Shown here in pieces: positions 1-6,632 of a stretch of DNA of 64,000 bases (positions are counted from its first letter, which is position 1; every line of letters begins with the position of its first letter). Made by a program: the position numbers and the translations under genes. Origin of the DNA: Pleionea litopenaei (GTDB taxonomy: Bacteria; Pseudomonadota; Gammaproteobacteria; Enterobacterales; Kangiellaceae); the NCBI RefSeq assembly GCF_031198435.1, contig NZ_CP133548.1:2638001-2702000 (forward strand), read 5' to 3'. The notes beneath the pieces are model-generated. The model saw only the letters and a list, made by a program, of their open reading frames with translations, had not been told where the DNA came from and did not search any database.

Positions 1-526
1 AAGAAAAAAGCCAACCTCGAAACAGTAACTCTTCAACTCCTGATTGAATTATAAAGCAAAACAGTAATAGTGTTATCGCCCCGATATTTTGCCAACTCTC
101 AAAACCACTAAACCAATTACCCAACTCGTAGCCACCCATTACCGCGATGCTCAGAACAACCCATAAACTACTTAATATACCAACGAGTAGGCCCCACGAA
201 ATATGAGACAAAGACCTGTCGCGATTCAGACCTACAGAATCACGACTTCGTCGTTCAACCCATCTAACCCAACTCAAGACTAAGATCCCGACAAGAGGGA
301 AAGCGCTCAGTAAGAAGGCAACAAAACCCTGAATTCCGATAAAATCGCCGTCTGCAGTCATCAGATTTAAAGACGGTAAAAGGATTTCAGCGGGCAACAT
401 CGCGACGATGATAAGGAATAAGCCAACAACAGGTCCGAGAAATATCCCAGGCACCCAACCATAGGCTTTCTCATTATTAAAAAGATAGTTAGTCGTTAAT
501 TTTGAGGTTCGCACATCCATAAGCAT
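1..526 (-). CDS. CPBP-family intramembrane metalloprotease (CAAX protease-like), partial
   Basis: Reading the minus strand from an ATG at 526 (or 520, same frame) gives an open frame that runs off the left edge, about 175 residues. It starts MLMDVRTSKLTT and has at least four hydrophobic segments. At its visible end is EELLFRGW, the EExxxR motif of the CPBP/Abi family, where the two glutamates belong to the metal active site of this membrane-embedded protease family. The second conserved region, with histidines, lies outside the window. It is divergent from the AraC-type gene at 626, and the 100 bp between them should hold both promoters. The family includes CAAX-type processing and bacteriocin-immunity proteins; the substrate here is unknown. 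Confidence 0.8.
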   Translation of the reverse strand, partial: MLMDVRTSKLTTNYLFNNEKAYGWVPGIFLGPVVGLFLIIVAMLPAEILLPSLNLMTADGDFIGIQGFVAFLLSAFPLVGILVLSWVRWVERRSRDSVGLNRDRSLSHISWGLLVGILSSLWVVLSIAVMGGYELGNWFSGFESWQNIGAITLLLFCFIIQSGVEELLFRGWLFS

Positions 527-625
527 TACTGATTGTCTCTCTTAGTTAAAGATATGACTTTGCCTGTATTAAATGGTGATTTATATCAAAATCTTGCTAC
601 TTAGATTTCGAGTGGAAATAGAGTT

Positions 626-1486
626 ATGGACTCAATTGAACAGTTTTCTTCCAAGCCTTTTAATCATTCTTCGGTGGAAGCTATAGCGGCTCAAAATCCT
701 TATTCTGAAATTTTCTATCGTCTTTGGTACAGCCCACAACAGCAAGTAACTTATCATCAAGAGAACTTCCATACTTTTAGCTACTATCTGCTCGGAGGAG
801 AAAACAGTTTCCGCAAAGGCAACCGCTCACAAATAGGGGGACCAGGTAAAATATGCATTATGCCTCAAGGCAGTTACTCTACTTGGAGCGTAAAGAAAGA
901 ACTAAAGTTTGTGCATGTCTATTTAAATGTAAAGGAAATTGGCTTTTGGCTAGAGCGTTTGTTTGAAATTGATGCAAGAAACTTTGAGCTGCAAGAAACT
1001 ATTTATGATGACAACGAAAAAATGCAATTATGCTTCAAAAGATTAGTCTTTGATCAAGAATTAAATTATTCGATTTTCAAGGAGCAATGGCTGGTCCGTT
1101 TTATAGAAGTTATTTACGACTCTTACAATGCTCAAAGAGACAAGAAATTAGTCTATAAAGGGGGACTTACTCGAAAACAAAAGTCGAAACTAAAAAATTA
1201 CATTAATGAAAATATTGGCGAAAAGTTAAGCTTATCAAAGTTAGCTAACGAAATTAACATGAGTACTTTTCATTTTTCTAGAGAATTTATGAAGTCGTTC
1301 GGATTACCTCCCGCTCAATATATTCAGAAACTCAAAATGGATAGAGCATTAACGTTACTCAAATCTCCCGCTACTCTTAGTCAAATCAGCGCATCACTGG
1401 GCTACAGTCATCAAAGTCATTTTACCCAGCAGTTTAAAAAGACTTATTTAACAACGCCTGCTTATTTTCGTAATGCAATCAATTAA
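626..1486 (+). CDS. AraC-family transcriptional regulator
   Basis: This 286-residue protein has a C-terminal AraC/XylS DNA-binding domain at about residues 185-285. It has two helix-turn-helix units: LSLSKLANEINMSTFHFSRE, then LSQISASLGYSHQSHFTQQF with the usual family end KKTYLTTPAYFRN. The N-terminal 180 residues look like a cupin-type sensing domain (GKICIMPQG near residue 75), but no ligand can be named. It is divergent from the membrane protease gene, and its stop lies 7 bp from the convergent secreted-protein gene. AraC proteins usually act on a neighbouring operon or on their own promoter; the nearest candidate is the protease gene (inference). Confidence 0.85.
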   Translation: MDSIEQFSSKPFNHSSVEAIAAQNPYSEIFYRLWYSPQQQVTYHQENFHTFSYYLLGGENSFRKGNRSQIGGPGKICIMPQGSYSTWSVKKELKFVHVYLNVKEIGFWLERLFEIDARNFELQETIYDDNEKMQLCFKRLVFDQELNYSIFKEQWLVRFIEVIYDSYNAQRDKKLVYKGGLTRKQKSKLKNYINENIGEKLSLSKLANEINMSTFHFSREFMKSFGLPPAQYIQKLKMDRALTLLKSPATLSQISASLGYSHQSHFTQQFKKTYLTTPAYFRNAIN

Positions 1487-1493
1487 ATACGCT

Positions 1494-2156
1494 TTAGTTC
1501 GAATATCCCCAAGGCGCTTTGGGAATAGTCACTTCTTTTTTTAAATCAAAGTCGACACGAAACTCTCGCCCTTCACGTATTAATCGATAGCTCATGACGT
1601 CTGGATAGATAAAAATTTGCCAAATATTGGTGTTCGATTGGGGGAGACCTTGTTGTACAAACATCTCTATCGTTGGTGCATCAGCAGGAAATGATTGCAC
1701 TTCTGGCCAACCCGACTGCTGTGTGTGACCGCCATACATGGTGAGCTTGTCGGAGTGACCATCGGAGTGGCGATGATCATGTTTTAACGACAATCCCGAT
1801 CCCGTCTTACTAATGATCCAAGTTCTGGACGCATCCTCACCGACATGAAAAGGAATCCATAATTTATTAGGTTCACAGCGTCGAATATGAGCGACTAATT
1901 CTTTATTAGCAAACGAATCACTGTTGCTATTGTCGATAACGACTTTACCTGCAAAAGCCTTCCCGCAAAGAGCAGTAAGATTATTAAAAAAGGCGTCTTG
2001 CGCTTGAGTTGATAACAACGGGGGCTCTTTAGCAGCCAACGAAACCGAAAAGCTGCCAAGTACAGCTATAAGACAGGTAAAATAGATTCGTAATAGGCTA
2101 CCGAAAGAAAGGTTTATCTTTCGAGGTTTTAACGTGAAGTTATTTAAAGTTTTCAA
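1494..2156 (-). CDS. Conserved hypothetical secreted protein
   Basis: A 220-residue protein starting at a TTG that overlaps the TGA (2153-2155) of an upstream frame, which suggests translational coupling. No ATG precedes the hydrophobic stretch. The long N-region and the segment LLRIYFTCLIAVLGSFSVSLAA look like a signal peptide, so the mature protein should be periplasmic. Visible features are a conserved-looking FFNNLTALCGKAFAGKV near the mature N-terminus, paired cysteines (ALCGK, RRCEP) and a His-rich KHDHRHSDGHSD. I recognise it as a family of uncharacterised proteobacterial secreted proteins but know no function. It is the last gene of the ArsI-SigZ operon; the His-rich patch could bind metal (inference). 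Confidence 0.7.
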   Translation of the reverse strand: MKTLNNFTLKPRKINLSFGSLLRIYFTCLIAVLGSFSVSLAAKEPPLLSTQAQDAFFNNLTALCGKAFAGKVVIDNSNSDSFANKELVAHIRRCEPNKLWIPFHVGEDASRTWIISKTGSGLSLKHDHRHSDGHSDKLTMYGGHTQQSGWPEVQSFPADAPTIEMFVQQGLPQSNTNIWQIFIYPDVMSYRLIREGREFRVDFDLKKEVTIPKAPWGYSN

Positions 2157-2229
2157 CTAAAGACTCCGAGGTCATGCAGCTTGGTAAAATGTATATCCTT
2201 TCTATCATTAAAAAAGCCCGTACACAAAT

Positions 2230-2442
2230 CTACGAATGACGGTTGCGCCAACATTGAAACCAAATCATAGAAAAATACAAAGCATACAATAGCAGCAACA
2301 GTGGCCTTAACAATTCTCGACTCGAAGTATGGGGTAAGTTGAACCAAGCCACACACAGTATTAATAATAACGTACCGGATACTGCCGACGACCAACACGA
2401 CACTGTTCGCCACCTTGGACTAGAGCAATCCATTCTAATCAT
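2230..2442 (-). CDS. Small two-helix membrane protein of the sigZ operon (frame uncertain)
   Basis: This 70-residue frame starts MIRMDCSSPRWR at 2442, with an AAGGA Shine-Dalgarno 10 nt upstream (2453-2457) inside the end of sigZ. It encodes two hydrophobic stretches (GTLLLILCVAWFNLP and LLRPLLLLLYALYFSMIWF) and a basic end CWRNRHS. A competing frame covers the same DNA: GTG at 2413 to TGA at 2153, 86 residues, also with two hydrophobic stretches, and its stop overlaps the next gene's start. I prefer the first frame for its ribosome site and charge pattern. A membrane protein after an ECF sigma gene could be its anti-sigma factor, but that is a guess. Confidence 0.45.
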   Translation of the reverse strand: MIRMDCSSPRWRTVSCWSSAVSGTLLLILCVAWFNLPHTSSRELLRPLLLLLYALYFSMIWFQCWRNRHS

Positions 2443-2455
2443 AACGTTAATGTCC

Positions 2456-2992
2456 TTATTTTTTCTTAAACTCACTTACCATGCCATGGTCAATTTCTAT
2501 ATGGCAGCATGCAATTAATTTTTCTTTTAGTTGCAACCGACCTCTGGCCGCTCGACTTTTAATGGCCGAAATACTAACCCCTTCTTCACGCGCTAAATTA
2601 GCATAAGTTGTGCCTCGAAGATCTGCCATCAGTGCATCTCGATACTTTGGGGCTAAAGATTCTATAAATGGCAACATACATTCAGCGAATACTTGATGAA
2701 TGGCACTTTCATCCTCCACAGGAAGTGAGGATAAATCACTTTCCAATTCACGAGCGCGCGCTCGATAAAAGTCAGCCAGCATAGTTTTTGCAACGGTTAA
2801 AACCCAGGCCATTAAATTTTCAATACGACGACCTTCATCCAGCGTCGTTAGCGCTTTTATGAATATATCTTGAACCAAATCATCAACACTCGCCTGGTCT
2901 GGTAAGCGACGAATTAAATACTGTCTCAAGGCCTTCTCCATCTCCAAGAAGGCCTGATCCATATTCGAATGATTAATGTTAGCCGTTTTCAT
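2456..2992 (-). CDS. sigZ: ECF RNA polymerase sigma factor, SigZ type
   Basis: A 178-residue sigma-70-family factor. Region 2 is at about 22-85 (ASVDDLVQDIFIKAL and NLMAWVLTVAKTMLADFYR). Region 4 is at about 105-155 (LAPKYRDALMADLRGTTY, then the helix-turn-helix LAREEGVSISAIKSRAARGR). The end CCHIEIDHGMV, a cysteine pair followed by an alternating acidic strand, is the usual SigZ tail. It would direct RNA polymerase to a small regulon. It sits 27 nt downstream of the ArsI-like gene in the same operon, upstream of a small membrane protein. The C-terminal cysteine pair could sense metal or redox state (inference). Confidence 0.85.
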   Translation of the reverse strand: MKTANINHSNMDQAFLEMEKALRQYLIRRLPDQASVDDLVQDIFIKALTTLDEGRRIENLMAWVLTVAKTMLADFYRARARELESDLSSLPVEDESAIHQVFAECMLPFIESLAPKYRDALMADLRGTTYANLAREEGVSISAIKSRAARGRLQLKEKLIACCHIEIDHGMVSEFKKK

Positions 2993-3019
2993 TACTTCTC
3001 TACTTTCTTTATCACTCAG

Positions 3020-3529
3020 CTAAGAGCAGCAGTTGTCTTTTCTTGCAAATAAACGACAGTTGTTAGAGTTGCTCTTGTATGAATCGATATTCTTAGAACT
3101 AAGTTCTTGTTCAACATACCCATCAGAGCTTATAGCATTCAAGTCTTCTGAAGTGTCAACCCCATAGTCGTCAGCCTGTGATTTAGTAAAAAAATATTCC
3201 CAAGCAACACCCTGCGGATCTTTACTCCATGCCTTATCACTTTTAGCGTAACAGCAAGTGGTATTGCTTTGTTCGAAGATATCGCCACTGCGGCGAGCTC
3301 GCTCTTGTAACTCTTGCCAGTCATCATCATTATCGGCTTGCACACCTAAATGGCTGATTCCAAATGTTTTGCCACGAGAAGAAATGGCAAAGTTCACGGC
3401 TGGGTTCTCGAGTAGCCACTGAGCATAGTCAGATTTTTCTTTCGTGGGTGGTTGCCCAAATAGCTGGCTGTAGTAGTCAATATTGTGCGTTAAATTTTCT
3501 ACTGTTAAATGTACATGAAAACGTCTCAT
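3020..3529 (-). CDS. arsI: ArsI/CadI-family glyoxalase-fold dioxygenase (C-As lyase-like)
   Basis: A 169-residue VOC-fold protein. The residues known for ArsI are visible: metal ligands H7 (FHVHLTV), H60 (GISHLGV) and E111 (AWEYFF), and the vicinal pair C92-C93 (TTCCYA) that binds trivalent organoarsenicals. ArsI uses Fe(II) and O2 to break the carbon-arsenic bond of methylarsonous acid; CadI is the cadmium-induced relative. The start is supported by GGAGAT seven nt upstream. The tail adds three more cysteines (NNCRLFARKDNCCS). It is the first gene of an operon with sigZ, with no arsR or arsenic pump nearby, so regulation may run through the sigma factor. Confidence 0.8.
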   Translation of the reverse strand: MRRFHVHLTVENLTHNIDYYSQLFGQPPTKEKSDYAQWLLENPAVNFAISSRGKTFGISHLGVQADNDDDWQELQERARRSGDIFEQSNTTCCYAKSDKAWSKDPQGVAWEYFFTKSQADDYGVDTSEDLNAISSDGYVEQELSSKNIDSYKSNSNNCRLFARKDNCCS

Positions 3530-3735
3530 CAGGTTATCTCCAACAATATTAAATGGTCGTTATTATTAAAGACGGGGTTAACCGGTGATGGTCGCAAATT
3601 TTTTCTCGACTTTTTTGCTCCACGTTTTTGTTCCGACTTTATCCTCCACATAGGTACTTCTTCAATTACAATATCTTTTCTGCTGTGCAACATCCTTTTG
3701 ACGCCGCTGAGCTCCGGTTTTTCTCATCGCAATTT

Positions 3736-3761
3736 GATCTAATGAATTAAAAAATTAGATC
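3736..3761. repeat. 8-bp perfect inverted repeat GATCTAAT / ATTAGATC
   Basis: The arms at 3736-3743 and 3754-3761 are exact reverse complements separated by 10 AT-rich bases. It could be an operator or a weak bidirectional stem between the arsI and chitinase promoters. No matching regulator motif is known to me. Confidence 0.4.
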
Positions 3762-3844
3762 GAGTTCATTATCTAAAACTTAATTTCGGTAAAAATTATC
3801 AACTCTGAGAAGCCAGCTTGACTTTTCACAGCTGCTCGTAAAAA

Positions 3845-3873
3845 CTATGACAGCGCTGTCAATTTACTGTCAT
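3845..3873. promoter_or_regulatory. NagR-like operator upstream of chitinase
   Basis: Bases 3848-3861 read TGACAGCGCTGTCA, a perfect 14-bp palindrome flanked by A on both sides. The reported NagR motif of Alteromonadales and related groups is AATGACARCGYTGTCATT (LacI-family repressor of N-acetylglucosamine and chitin genes), and this site matches its whole core. A further half-site, CTGTCAT, follows at 3867-3873. It lies about 240 bp upstream of the chitinase ATG, consistent with a promoter followed by a long leader. GlcNAc or a derivative would relieve repression. Confidence 0.7.
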
Positions 3874-3920
3874 AAACAGGGACTCGACAAAAATTGCACG
3901 TGGTACAGCCTAAAAACTCT

Positions 3921-3984
3921 CTACCTAAAGCTCAGGACAGCTTCGTGGTTAGGTAGAACGCTCGTAGCTAAAAGTTTCGCGAGC
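3921..3984 (+). promoter_or_regulatory. Inverted repeats in the chitinase 5' leader
   Basis: CTACCTAA (3921-3928) pairs perfectly with TTAGGTAG (3949-3956). Inside that loop, AAGCT (3928-3932) can pair with AGCTT (3939-3943). A second stem follows: GCTCG (3960-3964) with CGAGC (3980-3984). No U-run follows, so these are leader structures rather than a terminator. They match no riboswitch class that I know. Confidence 0.4.
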
Positions 3985-4101
3985 TTTCGAATCTAGTACG
4001 AAGAGGTCTTTGAAAAATCTTGTTTTTTCGAAGCGGGTAAACTCGGCCTTAAAAAAGATTCGAATCGCTCTTGTTTAAATACATTACTTGGGAATAAAAC
4101 A

Positions 4102-6459
4102 ATGAACAGATTCGGAAAGTTTTCCTTACTTGGCGGTTCTTTGTTACTTGCTCAAACAGTATTCGCTTACGACTGTTCCAACTTATCAACTTGGGATAGC
4201 TCGGCTGTTTATACTGGTGGAGATCAAGTGCAGCATGCCAGCGAGGCATATCAAGCCAACTGGTGGAACCAAAATCGCAATCCAGCTGACTTTTCTGGTC
4301 AGTGGCAAGAGTGGTCGTCACTCGGCAGTTGTGACGGTGGTGGTGATAATCGCGCTCCCATTGCAGACGCCAATGGACCTTACTCAGGCTTAGTCAACAC
4401 GGCCATCGCATTTAGCAGTGCTGGCTCATCCGATCCAGACGGCAATATTGCCAGTTATCAGTGGGATTTCGGCGATGGCGCGTCCAGCAGTCAAGCCAAC
4501 CCTTCTCATATCTATTCACAAGCGGGGGATTACAGCGTTACGCTCACCGTGGTCGATAATCAGGGCGCCTCTAACCTTGCTACTGCGGTTGCTAGCGTAA
4601 CTAGCGATGACAATGGCGGTACTTGTAACCTTCCTCAATACATGGCCGGAACTCAATACAGTGCAGGCGATCAAGTTCGAAATGTGGGTAGAAAATACCG
4701 CTGCGATATTGCCGGTTGGTGCTCTTCATCTTCCGCTTGGGCTTATGAGCCTGGGGTTGGATCGGCATGGCAGCAAGCTTGGACAGACACTGGCAGTTGC
4801 GATGGTGGAGACAATCAAGCCCCGATTGCTAATGCAAATGGTCCCTACAGTGCGGGAGTTAACCAAAGCTTCAACTTTTCTAGCGCCGGTTCAAGCGACA
4901 GTGACGGGACGATCGTCGAGTACAACTGGTCATTTGGTGATGGAAACTCAAGTACTGAAGCCAATCCGTCTCATAGTTTTGCAAACTCAGGAAGCTACTC
5001 TGTCACCTTAACCGTTACCGATGATCAGGGAGCAACGGGTCGTTCAAACACGACGGCAGAAGTAACAGGAAGCGGTGAAAATCAAGCACCGGTTGCTATG
5101 GCCAATGGCCCTTACTTTGGCATAACCGGTTCTAACATTTCTTTTACCAGTCGTGGCTCCAATGATCCCGATGGATCTATTAGCGCCTATCTCTGGAACT
5201 TTGGTGACGGCGCGAGCAGTACAGACGCTGAACCAAGCCACAGCTACGCGAGTGCCGGTCGGTATGATGTCTCACTGACCGTAACCGATAATCAAGGCGC
5301 CACCAACACCGCAACAACCAGCGTTACCGTCAACGATGATTCTGGAAACAGTGGTTCAAAAGTTGTTGGATACTTCACAAACTGGGGCGTGTATGGCCGT
5401 AACTATCATGTTAAAAACATTCACACCAGTGGCTCAGCGAGCAAACTCACTCACATCGTCTATGCCTTCGGGAATGTTCAAAATGGTCAATGCACCATTG
5501 GTGATGCTTATGCAGACTACGACAAATTCTATGGTGCAGCAGACAGCGTCGACGGCGTAGCAGATACTTGGGATAGTGGCGCGTTACGAGGCAACTTCGG
5601 ACAACTTCGACGTCTGAAAGCCATGTATCCGAATATCAAGATAGTTTGGTCTTTCGGTGGCTGGACTTGGTCTGGAGGTTTCGGACAAGCAGCAGCAAAC
5701 CCTCAAGCCTTTGCAAACTCCTGCTACGACTTAGTTTTTGATCCACGTTGGGCCGATGTTTTTGATGGTATCGACATCGATTGGGAATACCCTAATGAAT
5801 GCGGCCTAACTTGTGACACCAGTGGTTTCAATGGCTATCGAGACCTGATGAAAGCACTGCGAGAGCGCTTCGGTAACGATAAGTTAGTCACCTCGGCCAT
5901 TGGTGCAGGCGAAGCTAAACTGAACGCGGCAAATTACGGTGGCGCGGCGCAGTACCTCGACTTCTATATGATCATGACTTACGACTTTTTCGGTGCTTGG
6001 GCAGCACAAGGCCCTACCGCCCCACACTCTCCACTGTATAGCTTCGATGGCATTCCAACCGCTGGCTTCTTTACCGACAACGGTATTCAAGTACTTCGAA
6101 GCAAAGGCGTTCCTGCTGATAAGATCCTTCTTGGTATCGGCTTTTACGGACGTGGTTGGACAGGCGTTACTCAAAGCACTCCTGGCGGTTCAGCCACCGG
6201 GCCAGCACCAGGGACTTACGAGCAAGGCATCGAAGATTATAAGGTGCTCAAAACAAGCTGTCCTGCTACCGGTACCATCGCGGGAACGGCTTATGCCTAT
6301 TGTGGAAACAATTGGTGGAGCTATGACACCCCAGCCACCATCAATGGAAAAATGAATTACTTAAAACAGCAAGGTTTAGGTGGTGCATTTTTCTGGGAGC
6401 TAAGCGGTGATACAACCAATGGCGAACTGATAAACGCCATCGATCAAGGCTTACAGTAG
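4102..6459 (+). CDS. Secreted GH18 chitinase with two CBM5/12 and three PKD domains
   Basis: A 785-residue secreted enzyme that cleaves beta-1,4 bonds of chitin. Order: signal peptide 1-22 (cut near VFA|YDC); CBM5/12 chitin-binding module about 23-77 (ANWWNQN, WQEWSSLGSC); PKD domain about 83-167; second CBM5/12 about 173-234 (AYEPGVGSAWQQAW); PKD domains about 237-322 and 326-412; GH18 barrel about 420-785. The catalytic motif DGIDIDWEY is at 555-563 with E562 as proton donor. The insert after the motif, MTYDFFG and FFWELSGD fit the ChiA-type subfamily with a deep cleft. The start follows a long leader with a NagR-like site. It heads the chitin cluster. Confidence 0.93.
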   Translation: MNRFGKFSLLGGSLLLAQTVFAYDCSNLSTWDSSAVYTGGDQVQHASEAYQANWWNQNRNPADFSGQWQEWSSLGSCDGGGDNRAPIADANGPYSGLVNTAIAFSSAGSSDPDGNIASYQWDFGDGASSSQANPSHIYSQAGDYSVTLTVVDNQGASNLATAVASVTSDDNGGTCNLPQYMAGTQYSAGDQVRNVGRKYRCDIAGWCSSSSAWAYEPGVGSAWQQAWTDTGSCDGGDNQAPIANANGPYSAGVNQSFNFSSAGSSDSDGTIVEYNWSFGDGNSSTEANPSHSFANSGSYSVTLTVTDDQGATGRSNTTAEVTGSGENQAPVAMANGPYFGITGSNISFTSRGSNDPDGSISAYLWNFGDGASSTDAEPSHSYASAGRYDVSLTVTDNQGATNTATTSVTVNDDSGNSGSKVVGYFTNWGVYGRNYHVKNIHTSGSASKLTHIVYAFGNVQNGQCTIGDAYADYDKFYGAADSVDGVADTWDSGALRGNFGQLRRLKAMYPNIKIVWSFGGWTWSGGFGQAAANPQAFANSCYDLVFDPRWADVFDGIDIDWEYPNECGLTCDTSGFNGYRDLMKALRERFGNDKLVTSAIGAGEAKLNAANYGGAAQYLDFYMIMTYDFFGAWAAQGPTAPHSPLYSFDGIPTAGFFTDNGIQVLRSKGVPADKILLGIGFYGRGWTGVTQSTPGGSATGPAPGTYEQGIEDYKVLKTSCPATGTIAGTAYAYCGNNWWSYDTPATINGKMNYLKQQGLGGAFFWELSGDTTNGELINAIDQGLQ

Positions 6460-6489
6460 TCCTCTACAGAGAGCATTAAACTAAAACTT

Positions 6490-6518
6490 GGCGATGGTGG
6501 CCTTTGGTCACTGTCGCC
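6490..6518 (+). terminator. Stem-loop after the first chitinase gene
   Basis: GGCGATGGTG (6490-6499) pairs with CACTGTCGCC (6509-6518) with two G-U pairs and a 9-nt loop, then TTCTTCC. It begins 31 bp past the stop. Probably a terminator or 3' mRNA stabiliser; the U-run is weak. Confidence 0.5.
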
Positions 6519-6632
6519 TTCTTCCACAATAGCGAATATTTCCTCAGTTAAGTTCCCATGCTAAGGGTCTGAAAAACCTGAAAACTCAGGATAACGCTAT
6601 CTCCAGAATGTTCGCACTCTAAGGAGGTTTTC

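Larger units (their letters stand above)
3530..4101. other. 572-bp intergenic region: divergent promoters and structured chitinase leader
   Basis: This gap separates the leftward arsI operon from the rightward chitinase gene. A 77-codon frame crosses its left part, but I see no family signal or usable ribosome site and treat it as chance. The right half carries a perfect NagR-like palindrome, then several inverted repeats likely to form structure in the chitinase mRNA leader, and finally a weak purine-rich ribosome site before the ATG at 4102. I saw no c-di-GMP riboswitch core. Confidence 0.6.

Noticed and set aside
3509-3742. 77-codon forward ORF between arsI and the chitinase
   Set aside because: Overlaps the arsI start, no ribosome site, no recognisable protein features, and no link with the promoter elements.
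3840-4101. c-di-GMP riboswitch before the chitinase, as seen for some Vibrio gbpA/chitin genes
   Set aside because: The conserved GEMM core was not found in the leader; the stems present are different.
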